The position numbers were made by a program, and so were the translations under genes. Positions 21,924 through 32,497 of a stretch of 64,000 nt of DNA are shown in pieces. The notes beneath the pieces were generated by a model. That model did not search any database. It was not told the origin of the DNA and saw only the letters and a list, made by a program, of their open reading frames with translations. This DNA is from Fistulifera solaris (taxonomy: Eukaryota > Bacillariophyta > Bacillariophyceae > Naviculales > Stauroneidaceae), in the NCBI GenBank assembly GCA_030295235.1, contig AP026139.1, forward strand, positions 434,001 to 498,000, given 5' to 3'. Position 1 is the first letter of the stretch; each line of letters opens with the position of its first letter.

Positions 21924-22369
21924 TTGGAAAGTATACATGGTAGCGTTGGCTTCCAGCCGTGCAGATTAATGCATACTTACCTGGTAATGAACGAACATAA
22001 TCACACTCACTAGGGCATAGAAAGCAGAAGACCCAACTATGTGCAAGACTAGAGCCTTGTCTACGGATTACTTTAATTTAAGAAGGACGTTTAGCTAGTA
22101 TGAAAGACCCCTTAAACCTGAAACCTTGCATATTATTTATTCCTACCAAAGACAAAGCCCAACCGAATCCGCGATACCGCTATGACAAAAGCTGATTTTC
22201 GTCCCCACCGGTGCCTGTACGACATTGTCGTACTACAGTATAACCCCTACTTCGAGACGAAGATCAACATCGAAGATTGGATGTGCATTTGCACATTATT
22301 ATTTGTTGATCATGTTGATAATGGTGTATCTATTTGGATCGTCATCCTTTACATGAATGAAAGAATACA
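21924..22369. other. Intergenic, no supported gene
   Basis: 446 bp, AT-rich, with no frame of coding character. It probably holds the 3' UTR of the aminotransferase and the promoter of the EF-hand gene. Confidence 0.5.
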
Positions 22370-22890
22370 ATGGGGCAAGCATGCTGCAAGACCAAAGCTT
22401 CTGACTGGAGAGAGGCCAAGAAGGACGAAGGCGGAGATAGTACGTTGCGCGTCATGTTCAATCGATTTGACAAGGATCGGAAAGGTTATATAAGCAAAGA
22501 CGATTTGCAAAAGATGATGCGCGATGATAAAACGCATTTTCAGGGGAAAGATGCGAACCATATAAGTAAGTGCTTCATGCATCGCTGGAAGATCTCTCTC
22601 AAGAACTCGTTTCTGGAGCGAATATACTCGTGTTTTTCTTCTACCTCTGCTGCTGTTCTAATCATCGAGTTCTTTACCGCGCTCTTGCTCCAGTGGAGAA
22701 ATACGGAACGGGCGATCAGTTGAATTTTTCTGCTTTCGAGCTTTGGTGGAAATCTACTTACACAACCTACAGCGACGATGCTCTTTCCCGAATGGTGGAA
22801 GAAGTCGAAACATCACCGTCTACACTGGATCCGATACCCGAATTGCATAATGTGCCTCACAACTCCAATATTGTTGTGAGTCGATCTTAA
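22370..22890 (+). CDS. EF-hand protein with N-myristoylation/palmitoylation signal
   Basis: Exons are 22370-22565 and 22694-22890, with a 128-bp intron (the longest seen here). The N-terminus MGQACCK has Gly2 for myristoylation and Cys5/Cys6 for palmitoylation, so it probably sits on the inner face of a membrane. One canonical EF-hand loop, DKDRKGYISKDD, follows. The second, YGTGDQLNFSAFE, formed across the splice (NHI/MEKYGTGD), lacks several Ca-binding side chains. About 130 residues. Role: probably a Ca2+ sensor; partner unknown. It needs no frame correction. Confidence 0.8.
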
Positions 22891-23168
22891 AAGAAAACAG
22901 CTGCTGTACTTAGATTCATTGTCGATAAATCATACTACGTATATCTTAAAGTAATCAACTAGTAAAAAAAACGGACGCTTACTTGAACGGATAATCGATT
23001 CATACAAAGTATTCGGCACCATTTCTGATAATTTTCAGGAAAACCAGCCTGATCATTTTGTTGAGATCAAAGCACCTTTTCTAATTATGATTCTTAATGA
23101 CTATAACGAGTCAATCCACGAGTCGAAATATGACAATCTAGTCGTTCTAAGAGATCAACTCGCAACGA
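22891..23168. other. Intergenic, convergent 3' ends
   Basis: 278 bp between the ends of a plus- and a minus-strand gene. Nothing supported. Confidence 0.5.
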
Positions 23169-24076
23169 CTACTTCTTCGGCGACTCCACAGCAACACTCG
23201 CTGGCAACGCCGCATCGACTGCAGGAGGTTTGCCTTGCATCCAAGCACGAATGTACAAGAACAAGATACTCAAACTACCCCAAGTCAAACCCGCCACGAC
23301 TCCCGCATCCACAATGTTCCTCCACGGATACGGAAAGCGTTTCACTAAAGCAACGATGGCCGCGACACCCATCGTCACACTCCAACTGACAATGGCACGT
23401 TTGCGCGTCGCGTGGATCATCCCCATACTGTACAATGGAGCGAGAAGGAAGTGATACCATTGGGTGCCATTTTGCCCGGAATCAAGGTAAAGGATCGTGT
23501 CACAACGAGGGGACTGAATTTTTGTTGAAAACCTTTGTAGCCTTCGACGTACGCGAACCACAAACACGTGACAATATACGCTCTGGTGACGATTGTATAC
23601 AATAATTGTGGATAAGAAACTCTTGGAAAGAATACGACCGTCAAAGTGAGGTACTCACCCTAGCTGAAATTGTGTCAAGGGTACGGCTCCAGCGAGGAAT
23701 GGCTCCTGAGCAATTGGCATGACTCGTTTGATAGCCTTGGCTAGTATATACAATACACCACCAGTTCCCCAAATAGAACCACTGATGACACAAAGCGATC
23801 GAGCGAGAAAAAAAGCAACGATCTGGATGAGAAGAAGCAAAGTCTTGTACGCGCGCGCAAAGGACAAGGCAAAACTTACAAAATTGTAACAGTACTTGTA
23901 AAAGGGCATTTCGTTTCGGCTTGATAGGGAGAAGACGCTTTTAAGTAGCCTCCTCGCAAGGGCGCCGGTCTCGTCGTGTGAATCGACGGAGCGTGATGCA
24001 TAGGTTGCAGATTGGAAAAGCCGTAAGTTATCTGTACCAGCAAAGCTGTCAGCGACATGAGAAACGACAACCGCAT
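23169..24076 (-). CDS. Multi-pass membrane protein with plastid-type leader, uncharacterised
   Basis: The start ATG at 24076 gives a leader MRLSFLMSLTALLVQITYGF followed by SNLQP, a plausible bipartite plastid signal. Exons are 24076-23880 and 23822-23169 (57-bp intron). The mature part of about 230 residues has four to five hydrophobic segments, including IVAFFLARSLCVISG, LLYTIVTRAYIVTCLWFAYV, SWSVTMGVAAIVALV and VVAGLTWGSLSILFLYI, and ends in a Pro/Ala tail. Three single-base breaks: missing base at 23904-23906 (restores KCPFYKYC), one G too many at 23658-23660 (restores QLGEYLTLTVVFF), missing base at 23519-23523 (restores QQKIQSPRC). No known domain recognised. Confidence 0.65.
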
Positions 24077-24429
24077 GATAATTGGTGTTTGTAAGTATAA
24101 TAAAAAGAATAAGACAACCAAACGATTATGATGTCCTTTTGAGGTGCGAAGACGACAAGCATCCGAAAAGGCTTGTGGAGGAAAAGTGTCGGATCGTCGG
24201 ATCCGTCGCGGATATCTTTTGCGGCCGAGAAATGTTACCTATGCGACATAAGGTTACACCACATCCGACCGATCTGATAGATCTAAAACGTGTAGGACTG
24301 TATTAATAGAGAGTATGAGTTTTTTTCGTCCGTGCATAAAAACGTGTCGCAAACAGAACATCAACATCGACATTTTCATTCTGCTTTCATTCGTTGCATT
24401 AGAAGTCAAGTCTCTGCAACAATAATAGT
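24077..24429. promoter_or_regulatory. Divergent intergenic region
   Basis: 353 bp between two start codons (membrane protein and ATG14-like). No ORF of coding character. Confidence 0.4.
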
Positions 24430-25527
24430 ATGAATCAATCGTTACCACCTTGCCCCTGTCACTCCAAACGACGTGTATTGTGTCACTATTGCGTAGAACG
24501 AGCGCTAAAACCACTCCAAGAACGACACCGAGAAGCTCGCGAACGCTGGGACAATGCACGCACGAATTGTATCATTCGTTCGGAAGACACGACTTTGGCC
24601 GAATTGCAAGAAACCAGTCGAAGGTTACGACAGCGACTCGAATTTTTGAATGAACTGACGTCCTCTACGGCTCTGGAAGTGTGTGCCGCGGCCATGGCGA
24701 ATGAACGACCGCCACCCGCACTCGAGGTACACGAAGTACACCAACGCTTGCAGGCATTTCAGCAAGCCAGTTACCCGGCATTGCACGGTGCGTATGACTC
24801 GGCGCAACAGCAAATAAGAGCTTTGAGGATGCAATGGGCTTTAGCAGCGTTTCGGATTCATAAAATAGTCGTCGATCCCATCATCAAGACCGATCACAAA
24901 CAGGCACGCGGAATTGGAAAGATTGGAGGATTGCCTCTTCCCAACGCCGGTCCCGAACTATTTGCGGTACTCCCGGCATCGGAATTACAATCTGCATTGC
25001 GTATGGTGGCGTCATCGACCTGTTTAGTCGCAAGGTGTTTGGGAATTTCGTTGCCTCATCCCATCTTGCTACGACCATCTCTGCAGCAGGACGACATTAT
25101 TAAATATGGAGATGCATCGAAAGTCGAAACCAGCAACATATCAACGAATCTCTCGAGTTCCGTGGCAATGACAGCTCAGAAAGTGTCGCGGTCGGTTTTT
25201 GCGTCTCCCAGAGCGGGAAGTGAAAGTGTCTTATCCGCGCCACCTTCCATGGACCCCGCCAAAGTTCAGCAACGACTCCGGCATAGTCGTGCCGCAATCA
25301 TGGCCGAAAATACGTCCCCAAATAGTACAACCTACGCACTCGAAGCCTCGGTATTGGGAGAAGAGTTTGCTACCGCTTGGCAGTTGTTACAGAACAATGT
25401 CGTCTATCTTTGTATTCGAGCCGGTGTCCCCGTGTCCAATCTGTGGCCCGCACAAGCCGTTCTACTCAATTTACACGCCCTTTATCTGTATTGCAAAGAA
25501 GAGGAGGAAATTGCCGAGCACACATAA
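24430..25527 (+). CDS. ATG14: ATG14/UVRAG-like subunit of class III PI3-kinase complex
   Basis: Intronless, 365 residues, no frame error. The N-terminus has the zinc-like cysteine set CPCHSKRRVLCHYC typical of Atg14. Helical region 30-175 is coiled-coil-like (QERHREARERW, QQQIRALRMQW). The C-terminal half has KIGGLPLPN, ASELQSALRMVASSTCLVARCLGISLPHPI and a final NNVVYLCIRAGV...LWPAQAVLLNLHALYLY, matching the Atg14/Vps38 lattice. In other eukaryotes this subunit directs Vps34 to autophagosome formation sites. UVRAG/VPS38 is the alternative; the cysteine motif favours ATG14. Confidence 0.78.
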   Translation: MNQSLPPCPCHSKRRVLCHYCVERALKPLQERHREARERWDNARTNCIIRSEDTTLAELQETSRRLRQRLEFLNELTSSTALEVCAAAMANERPPPALEVHEVHQRLQAFQQASYPALHGAYDSAQQQIRALRMQWALAAFRIHKIVVDPIIKTDHKQARGIGKIGGLPLPNAGPELFAVLPASELQSALRMVASSTCLVARCLGISLPHPILLRPSLQQDDIIKYGDASKVETSNISTNLSSSVAMTAQKVSRSVFASPRAGSESVLSAPPSMDPAKVQQRLRHSRAAIMAENTSPNSTTYALEASVLGEEFATAWQLLQNNVVYLCIRAGVPVSNLWPAQAVLLNLHALYLYCKEEEEIAEHT

Positions 25528-25694
25528 AAGGCATTGTTGTGGTCGTGGACCAGTTATTCTGCCGATTTCAAATTGATGATTTTTGAAAATTGCGTTTCAT
25601 AATTATATAAGTTGATACAATATTAAATTATTCGCTTGCACATGAGCGCCAGGTACTGAATTTATTTCCTTCTTGGCGTGGAAGATTTAGCGAC

Positions 25695-26675
25695 TTCTTT
25701 CTAGATTGTTGAAGAACGACTTGGTGAAGGCTCAAACTTTATCAACATCAAACTTAGTGCCGTTCTTGTCGATGCACGACATTCAACGCCCCCCAACGTG
25801 AGTCATACCTAGATGCTTCATTTCTACATCGGATAATATCTCAGTAAAGGTCTTTCGAAAGCGCATTTCCTCTTGAATCATGTCGGACCACTCCATTTGA
25901 TCGGACAAGACCGCTTTGCGCACCCAGCGACACGATTCAAATCCCCATTTCCTTGAAGAACAAAGTTGGACATGAACACCGCATGAAGGCCGAAGGTTAG
26001 AGCAACGGGCACTAGCCTTGTGAGATCTCCCTTTAAGTGACGGTGCAACAAATCAAAAACGGTAATTAAATATGACCGACTTGGTAGCTTGTCAATGGGT
26101 GCAAATCTGCAAATCTTCGATAATTCAGGTAGAATAGCAGTCGCAAACAGACCATCTAAATCGTTTCGTGTGCCGCAAACAAGACTCTTCTTTTCATCGA
26201 ATGGCGGTCCAAACGATTCTGCTCGCCCAACCGGTATTTCGTTTCATTGCTAAAGTTGCGTGCATGGAACTCGACATCACAGAGAGTTTTAAAACAAGTG
26301 AGCCCATGAATAAATCGCACATATCCCTCTACCACTCGCGGCTCCAAACCAGACCTCTTGACATACCGATTGATAATAGAGGGCATTCTTTCGTGTCCAT
26401 TTTGGTTGTGAAAAGCACATTCGATCACTTCTGCCAAAAACCGACGACTCATATGAGGAGGTTTCCGTCGTCAGATTTTGTCGATCAGTTTGTTGATCTC
26501 AGCACTGAATTCCGTCATGAAAACAAGTGCCAGGGCGTGATAAAAGGAAGTTAAGTGAGGGTGTTCTATCGACAAAACTCATTCTCCGCTCGAATCACGC
26601 TGTCGATTGCGACATTCGCTACGACTCCTCATTCCATCACTAACTGAATGCAGCTTGAAGACGGATGGGTTGCCT
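25695..26675 (-). pseudogene. Degenerate fragment of the DUF6604-like family (copy F)
   Basis: Read on the minus strand, scattered frames align in order with the copy at 36929-39485: SSSCIQLVME, AIDSVIRAENE, IEHPHLTSFYHALALVF, RFLAEVIECAF, RYVKRSGLEP, VPVALTFGLHAVFMSNFVLQGNGDL and AFTKSFFNNLE. In-frame stops (for instance after DKI, about 26480) and several frame changes interrupt it, and about a third of the parent length is missing. It is a dead copy some 10 kb from the main cluster. Confidence 0.8.
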
Positions 26676-26737
26676 TTTCCCCCCTCATGTAACTTTCTTA
26701 GAGCCCATTAGCGCAAACTGTAAAGAATGCTACAGTG

Positions 26738-27901
26738 TTAAGCCATTTCTAGTGTTTCGCCCTGTGCGAACCGCACCAACCGCTCTATCCATGCGGGATT
26801 TTCCAATTGACAATGTACCGTTTTCTCCAGAACTGGATGCGAAAAGCTGATTTCCATGGCCCAAAGACATAGCTTGGAACTGTACGGAGCTGGTTGCGGT
26901 TTACCGCCACCATACCGCAAATCTCCCACGATTGGATGTTTCAATATCTGCAAATGCTTCCGAAGTTGATGCTTTCGGCCCGTTTCCAGCCACAGATCGA
27001 GGACCGTCACGTAAGTGTCGGGCAAACTAATCGATGTGTCTACTCCCCGCAGGAATATTGGTATAACTTGTACCGGTCTATATTCCGTCTTGGCGTGTCG
27101 GCCTTGGATCGGCTCTTCACAAATCCCCCCGCTTCGACAAGCACCCCACACCAAAGCACGGTATCGCTTGTGACATTGGCGTGTCGCGAATGCTTCACGG
27201 AGTTTGACTTCGGCGGAGCGTGTCTTGGCCACGACCAACAATCCCCCCGTTGCACTATCCAAACGATGTACCGGTCGTGGTTTACGATACGCATTGGGGT
27301 CGTTGGTTGCGACCGAGGTTGCTAGTGGCGACAATAGGTCCGATTTCCACAATGTCTCTTTATCTCCTTGAACTGGCATACCCTGTGGTTTATCAATGAC
27401 AGCCAGTGCATCGTCGCTGTATACGATCCGTAGGGGTTGTTGGTAAATAGAATTCTTTTCAATGATCGGATGTAGTTGGTTCATGTGCATTTGAGCGGAG
27501 GTGATGGTGGCAAAGGATTTCCGACAGGTCGCACATATGATGCGTTTGCTCGGCAGGGTATCGGCTCGTCGGATCCATTGTAACTTCCATCGACTTACGA
27601 CATTCGTTTCATGGCTCGTTTCGATAGAGATGACACGGACATCACAATGTTTTGGAAGTAGAATGAGCCCGCCGTAATGGCATGAATGGAGGATGTCCCC
27701 CTCGACGCGGAACGGCAAATCCTGACGAAGAAAAATATTTTCTCCTTGTCTTATCTCAATATAAGCCTTTTCTAATGAGGACTCCCAAACAAACGAGTAA
27801 AGACCAGCCTCTTGGACATATTGCGATTCTTGTAACTGTTTCCAATTCGATTCCCAAGACCGATCAGGAAGAATCGTCGAGTTATCTTCGATCGCTACCA
27901 T
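26738..27901 (-). CDS. RluA-family RNA pseudouridine synthase with C2H2 zinc finger
   Basis: Start at the ATG at 27901; intronless, 387 residues, no frame error. The catalytic block is RPVHRLDSATGGLLVVAKT with the essential Asp. Supporting blocks are IVYSDDALAVIDKPQGMPVQG, KRYRALVWG and the C-terminal LETGRKHQLRKHLQ...PIVGDLRYGG. Upstream of the catalytic domain lies a classical C2H2 finger CATCRKSF...HMNQLH (about residues 124-146), which is not part of ordinary RluA enzymes. Likely isomerises uridines in rRNA or tRNA. No clear organelle signal is seen, so the compartment is open. Confidence 0.88.
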   Translation of the reverse strand: MVAIEDNSTILPDRSWESNWKQLQESQYVQEAGLYSFVWESSLEKAYIEIRQGENIFLRQDLPFRVEGDILHSCHYGGLILLPKHCDVRVISIETSHETNVVSRWKLQWIRRADTLPSKRIICATCRKSFATITSAQMHMNQLHPIIEKNSIYQQPLRIVYSDDALAVIDKPQGMPVQGDKETLWKSDLLSPLATSVATNDPNAYRKPRPVHRLDSATGGLLVVAKTRSAEVKLREAFATRQCHKRYRALVWGACRSGGICEEPIQGRHAKTEYRPVQVIPIFLRGVDTSISLPDTYVTVLDLWLETGRKHQLRKHLQILKHPIVGDLRYGGGKPQPAPYSSKLCLWAMEISFSHPVLEKTVHCQLENPAWIERLVRFAQGETLEMA

Positions 27902-28334
27902 CTTGGTGCCAGGAGAAAGCAACTTACGAGTGAATCAAGACCTGATTATAACAACGCGAGACGAGATTGCTTTCGTCAGATCTGGGAAAGCGGTGAATGC
28001 TCAATTCTCATTGTAATGAATGGTGTCGGCACCTTAATTCTTTCATTTTTTGGTTGATGGAAACGCGCGAAGTTGGAAGGAGAAACAAGAACACATTTCA
28101 GCTTACAGTAAGAAATTTTGTTTTTTAAGTAAGAAATATGCCATTTAAACAGTTGAGTCCTGATACGATACATGAGTGGACAATTTCAGCTATAGCTTGA
28201 ATGAGACGCTACCTGGTACTGTACTGGAAGTGCTTCTCGTGCATTCATTCAAGGCAATAAAAAAAAATGAAAAACAAGAAGCTGCATTATAAAATTGCTC
28301 ATTTCCTTCTTTTTCTTTCATTTCTTTCCATAAA
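27902..28334. promoter_or_regulatory. Divergent intergenic region
   Basis: 433 bp between two start codons (pseudouridine synthase and LRR protein). It is AT-rich near 28255-28330 with T-rich tracts before the LRR start. Confidence 0.4.
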
Positions 28335-31300
28335 ATGACACTCCGGATACAATGGACTGTATTAGCGTGGCTTGTATTGTGGTGGTCGGGATGTTACAGC
28401 TCCAGCGACTGGACGTACTGTGACGGCGCCTTTCGGATCCGTCGCGATGACCACGGCGATGTGTACGTGTACGCTCATACGCTCGACAGCGGCTTGCTCA
28501 TTCCTCCGCAATTTTATCCTCCTCCGGAAGAAACATTGACGCACGTACGGTTCATTGAATTGCTGGGAAAAGTCACGCAATACAATTTCGAAAAGACCCT
28601 CGATCAACATACGTCGGTCCAGCGACTGGTGGCGGAGCCCTTTGTGTATCCGGAATTTTTGGAGTTTTTGCGCATCAAAAAGTTCGAATGCGGTGAATTG
28701 TGGACGCAATCCGAAGAAAGTCAAGTGACGCGCATGGCGCTGTCTCATTTTACGCGGAAGTGGAAGGAATGAAAGGTTTGACCAATTGGGTGAATCCGTC
28801 AACATCGTTTTGCACGTGGAAGGGGATTTATTGTGATAGTAAATGGAAATTTCAGGAGCTAAAGTTGACACATCTGTCGTTAAAAGGAACTTTGCCGACG
28901 GAACTGGGACTGATCCCGTCTTTGCCGGTTCTGGATTTGTCGGGCAATCAATTGCATGGGACTATTCCAGCGGCACTCTTTTCCAATATTCAACATTTAG
29001 ACTTGTCCGGGAATCAGTTTACTAGTATAGCTTGGGAAAAGAGTCAAATCAATCCGCATAGTTCGAAGGAACCTGTTATTGAATATCTGGATGTCTCTTT
29101 GAACCATTTGTCCGGGTCATTTCCGACTCGATGGAACTCGCAACTTGCGAATTTGCGCATTCTCGATGTCAGTCGGAATGCTTTCACCGGACTAATCACG
29201 TCGTTGGCCAGTGGGGATTTACCGTCGCTGGAAATGCTCTTCTTGGGTGCTAATTTGTTTACGGGCACTCTACCGACCTTCACCGGATCTTCCTTGCGAC
29301 TCCTAGATGTCGGACTGAATTTGTTAACGGGGACGATTCCTGCACCCTTACCCACATCACTGGAAGCTGTGATTCTAGCCGACAATGACTTAGAGGGAGA
29401 AAAGACACTAGACTTGTTTTTGCCGCTATCCAGGTTGGAAGTGTTGCAATTGCAAAACAATCATTTGCGTGGTACTATTCCCGCTACAGCGCCGTGGTCC
29501 GAACTAGGAACCTTGTCATTTCGAAACAACGAATTCACGGGACCTATCCCTCCGCGCTTTCTACAAACCGTTCAGCACACCATGCAGTAGTGAGTATTCC
29601 CTTGTTTCGTAGCATCCTGTGGGCATATTCGTTGTGGTACCACTAACACGATTTGTCCATAGCCTGGATGTGGCTTTCAATAGGTTAACTGGAATTCTTG
29701 CTCCTGACGTTGGGCTGTTGAAAAGTATGCGGACCATAGATGCCGCTGTGAATCGTCTGCGCGGAACGCTTCCCAATGAAATGTTGGGCCTGGAACCGAA
29801 CCTGCGATTGAATTTTTCGGACAACAATATCATCGGAACAGTTCCGCACCTCTTTTGTGGCTATGGTACCGCCAATATGCTGTATCGAGAATTCGGATGT
29901 GACGCTGTTTTGTGTCGGGCCGGCACGTTCAACCCGCATGGCCATGCGACACTTCACTCAGCCTGTCGATCTTGTCCTGATGGCAATCCCATTATTGGGC
30001 GCACGAAATGTGAAAACGTTGATTTTGTTCATGGTGACTTGAATGGCGACGGAATTCTTTCTGCCCGGGAAGTGCTTAGAATGGTGTACATTGACCTGAT
30101 GGGTCGGTTCTGGGGGAAGAATTTTCAGTCTTGGGCCGACATGAGTATTCATGAGTGTAACTTGATGGGAATTACTTGTAATGACGACGGACAAATTACA
30201 AAAATTGATCTTTCAGCTGCCACAATATGTTCCGATGGTGATGGAAGACCCGGGCCTGTTCACTATTGCAACGGGCTACCGGGTGAAATCGGTACTTTGA
30301 GCCATCTGGAAGAATTCTCCGCAAAGTCCAGCCCCTTTCTACGGGGGACACTCCCGCCGGAATTGGGGAATCTTAAGAAGCTGCAAATACTCGATCTAGC
30401 GGGGCCGAATGCTATTTCTGGTTTGATTCCTCCTGAACTAGGAAACCTGACAATGTTGCACTCTTTGGATCTTTCAAATACTAGGTTGCGTGGACGAATG
30501 CCTACAGAATTATATGCGATTACAAGCTTAAAGAGGCTGCAACTGAACAACAACAAGCTGACGGGGACTATTCCTTCTTCATTGGGAAACCTTCCAAATT
30601 TGCAGACAGTGCTGTTGTCAAGGAATCGACTTAACGGCACTATACCGTCCGAAATATCTGGCGCTACCAATTTAGAAAACATTGAGGCGTACGCCAACTC
30701 GCTTAGCGGGTCTATACCAACGGAGATTGGAATGTGCACAAAACTGAAGCGTATCGGTGAGTTGATAAACTCGTCCTTGGTCGCCTATTGATCTGTATAT
30801 TGAATTGACCTGATCTCTGTCACTCCTTTCCAGACCTCTTCAGCAACAAATTAGAGGGGACGATCCCCAGCGAGCTCGGCAATGCACCATGGCTTCAGAT
30901 CATACATTTGAAAAAGAATCAACTTACTGGAACGATCCCATCTTCTTTTGGGAACCTCGAGTATCTCAGCTGGTTGGATGCCTCGGACAACATACTCATC
31001 GGCACAATCCACCCATCGTTTGCGGAGATTAGGGTTCTCCGCGATCTTCGATTAGGGGGGAATCGGATCTATGACCCGATTCCTCCCGAGCTGTGTAGAA
31101 GCGCGATTCTGAATGGTGGTGCCGCGAAGCGGGTTTGGTTGTGATGCTATTCTCTGTCCACTCGGCACTTATGCTCACGACGGGCTCGCAACGAATGATG
31201 TTGGTTGCAAGCCGTGTCCGGAGGGCACGACCACCATGTACTTGGGAGCTCATCATTGCATACAACTGTCAGAAAAAGATATCTTGTCTATTTTCTTTGG

Positions 31301-31455
31301 AAGTAATGAACGGGAACGAATGGCCGGATGAGGCGAAGAAGAACTGGGGAGATCATGCGGTTGATGTATGTGAATGGGGTGGCATTATTTGCGACGAAAA
31401 TGGCGAGGTGGAAAGTTTATCTTTCCCCACTCTTGGTGCGGTTCATGCTTCGTGA
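28335..31455 (+). CDS. Secreted leucine-rich-repeat protein with repeated LRRNT/Cys modules (3' end possibly truncated)
   Basis: Exons are 28335-29589, 29663-30756 and 30834-31455 (introns 73 and 77 bp). It has a signal peptide (WTVLAWLVLWWSG). Three modules follow. Each begins with a plant-like N-cap (W...C.W.GI.CD), continues with GTIP-type LRRs (LDLSGNQLHGTIPAAL and others) and ends with FGCDA.LC..GT...C..CP. Between modules one and two is an EF-hand/dockerin-like loop DLNGDGILSAREV. The third module stops after CEWGGIICDENGEVESLS, with only a few residues following, so the 3' end is missing or lies beyond an unseen intron. Frame breaks are at T4 28748-28751 (base missing), about 31131 and about 31310 (base extra). 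Probably an extracellular binding protein. Confidence 0.82.
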
Positions 31456-31749
31456 GGCCGATAATGTGACGATTATGTTGTAAACATATGACGTGAACGA
31501 AGGAGGAAACAAACTCGACATCGCATGATGAAGCGCATTAACTGCTTTTGCAGCACGACAAGCTGATTTCACTCGGAATGCTAAAACGCCTAAGCAACCT
31601 TGGGACCGAATCATGACAAAGACTTTTTTACTTCAATAAAATAGCAGAATAAAGCATTCTCTGACTGACACCCGTGGTAGAACCCAACGTATTATCATGT
31701 TTAGTAACATTAAGAGAATAAGAGAACAAATCCTATTGATTCCTAGTGT
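31456..31749. other. Intergenic downstream of the LRR gene
   Basis: 294 bp. A possible splice donor (gtgagg at about 31454) could lead to a further LRR exon, but no LRR sequence follows in this stretch. Confidence 0.4.
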
Positions 31750-32136
31750 CTAATGGTCCGGTGCTCCTCCGTGCTTTTCGTAATACTCATGAAGAGCTTT
31801 CTTTTGCACGTCGCGCTTGTGCGAAGTCACTTGGCCTGTTTTCGATTGATTATGATGTTAAAAAAAGATGAGTACAACAGAGCAGGCATTCCGACTTTTC
31901 TCATTCCACACTTACCCTTGTAAGCAATGTAACTAGTGGTGTACATGATGAAGGATACAGCCATCATCGTGTGCCACAAAGGCTTGGGGCTAAAATATAA
32001 GCAACAATTGTTAGCATCTCGGAAGTTTTGTTCGCTTTCATTACAGAGGTTGTACTCACCTGCCCTGGCGAATGAGCGGATGGTAGTAGTTGTGCATGGC
32101 TGTTTTGATAGCCGAAAAATCAGGAAGACTCGCCAT
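31750..32136 (-). CDS. Probable mitochondrial ATP synthase subunit f (short three-exon gene)
   Basis: Assembled from three exons too short to stand out alone: 32136-32060, 31989-31916 and 31835-31750, with 70- and 80-bp GT-AG introns and correct phases throughout. The product is 78 residues: MASLPDFSAIKTAMHNYYH, a Ser-Pro turn, one membrane helix (WHTMMAVSFIMYTTSYIAYKG) and a charged tail ending EYYEKHGGAPDH. The pattern YY..(I/L)...GS, helix, SY.(A/S)YK resembles subunit f of the F1Fo ATP synthase membrane sector, which sits at the dimer interface. Identification is by pattern; another small inner-membrane protein is possible. Confidence 0.72.
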
Positions 32137-32497
32137 GATGATAGTTTTATTTATTATAGGTAACTGCAGAAGCCAACAGGATAATAATACAATCCTGCGT
32201 TTGCTTTATTGTTGCACAACAAAAAAAAACCGCGGTCGCATCGCAGGCAGCCGCAAAAATCGCTGACGGACCGAAGACATTTCGTCAACATTCTAGCACA
32301 AAGTGAACTATGAAGACCCGGATTTTGTCGGTCATGAATGAATTGTCATCAGACAACGTCATGACGTCATTCAACTTTGTTCATCTGTCCATCGCACGTC
32401 TTTCTAAACATCCGTCGCACCATCATCTTTCGACAAAAGTCGACCAACTTTGGACACAAGCGACGATGATTGCGTCAAAATAGGCTCAAACACAAGC
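32137..32497. promoter_or_regulatory. Divergent intergenic region with a CRE palindrome
   Basis: 361 bp between ATP-synthase-f-like and hydroxylase-like start codons. It holds the TGACGTCA site listed below and a C/G-rich stretch near 32231-32275. Confidence 0.45.
32362..32369. promoter_or_regulatory. TGACGTCA (CRE/bZIP-type) site
   Basis: Perfect palindrome 129 bp upstream of the hydroxylase-like start. Half-sites of this kind act as CO2/cAMP-responsive elements in Phaeodactylum carbonic anhydrase promoters. A chance match is possible. Confidence 0.4.

Noticed and set aside
23622-23658. 37-bp intron in the membrane-protein gene
   Set aside because: GT-AG ends exist, but 37 bp is shorter than any other intron here. 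Removing a single G (23658-23660) gives a longer continuous hydrophobic protein.
31135-31455. Separate gene at the end of the LRR region
   Set aside because: Its sequence (PDEAKKNWGD..CEWGGIICD) continues the LRR module pattern, so it was merged with the LRR gene across suspected one-base errors.
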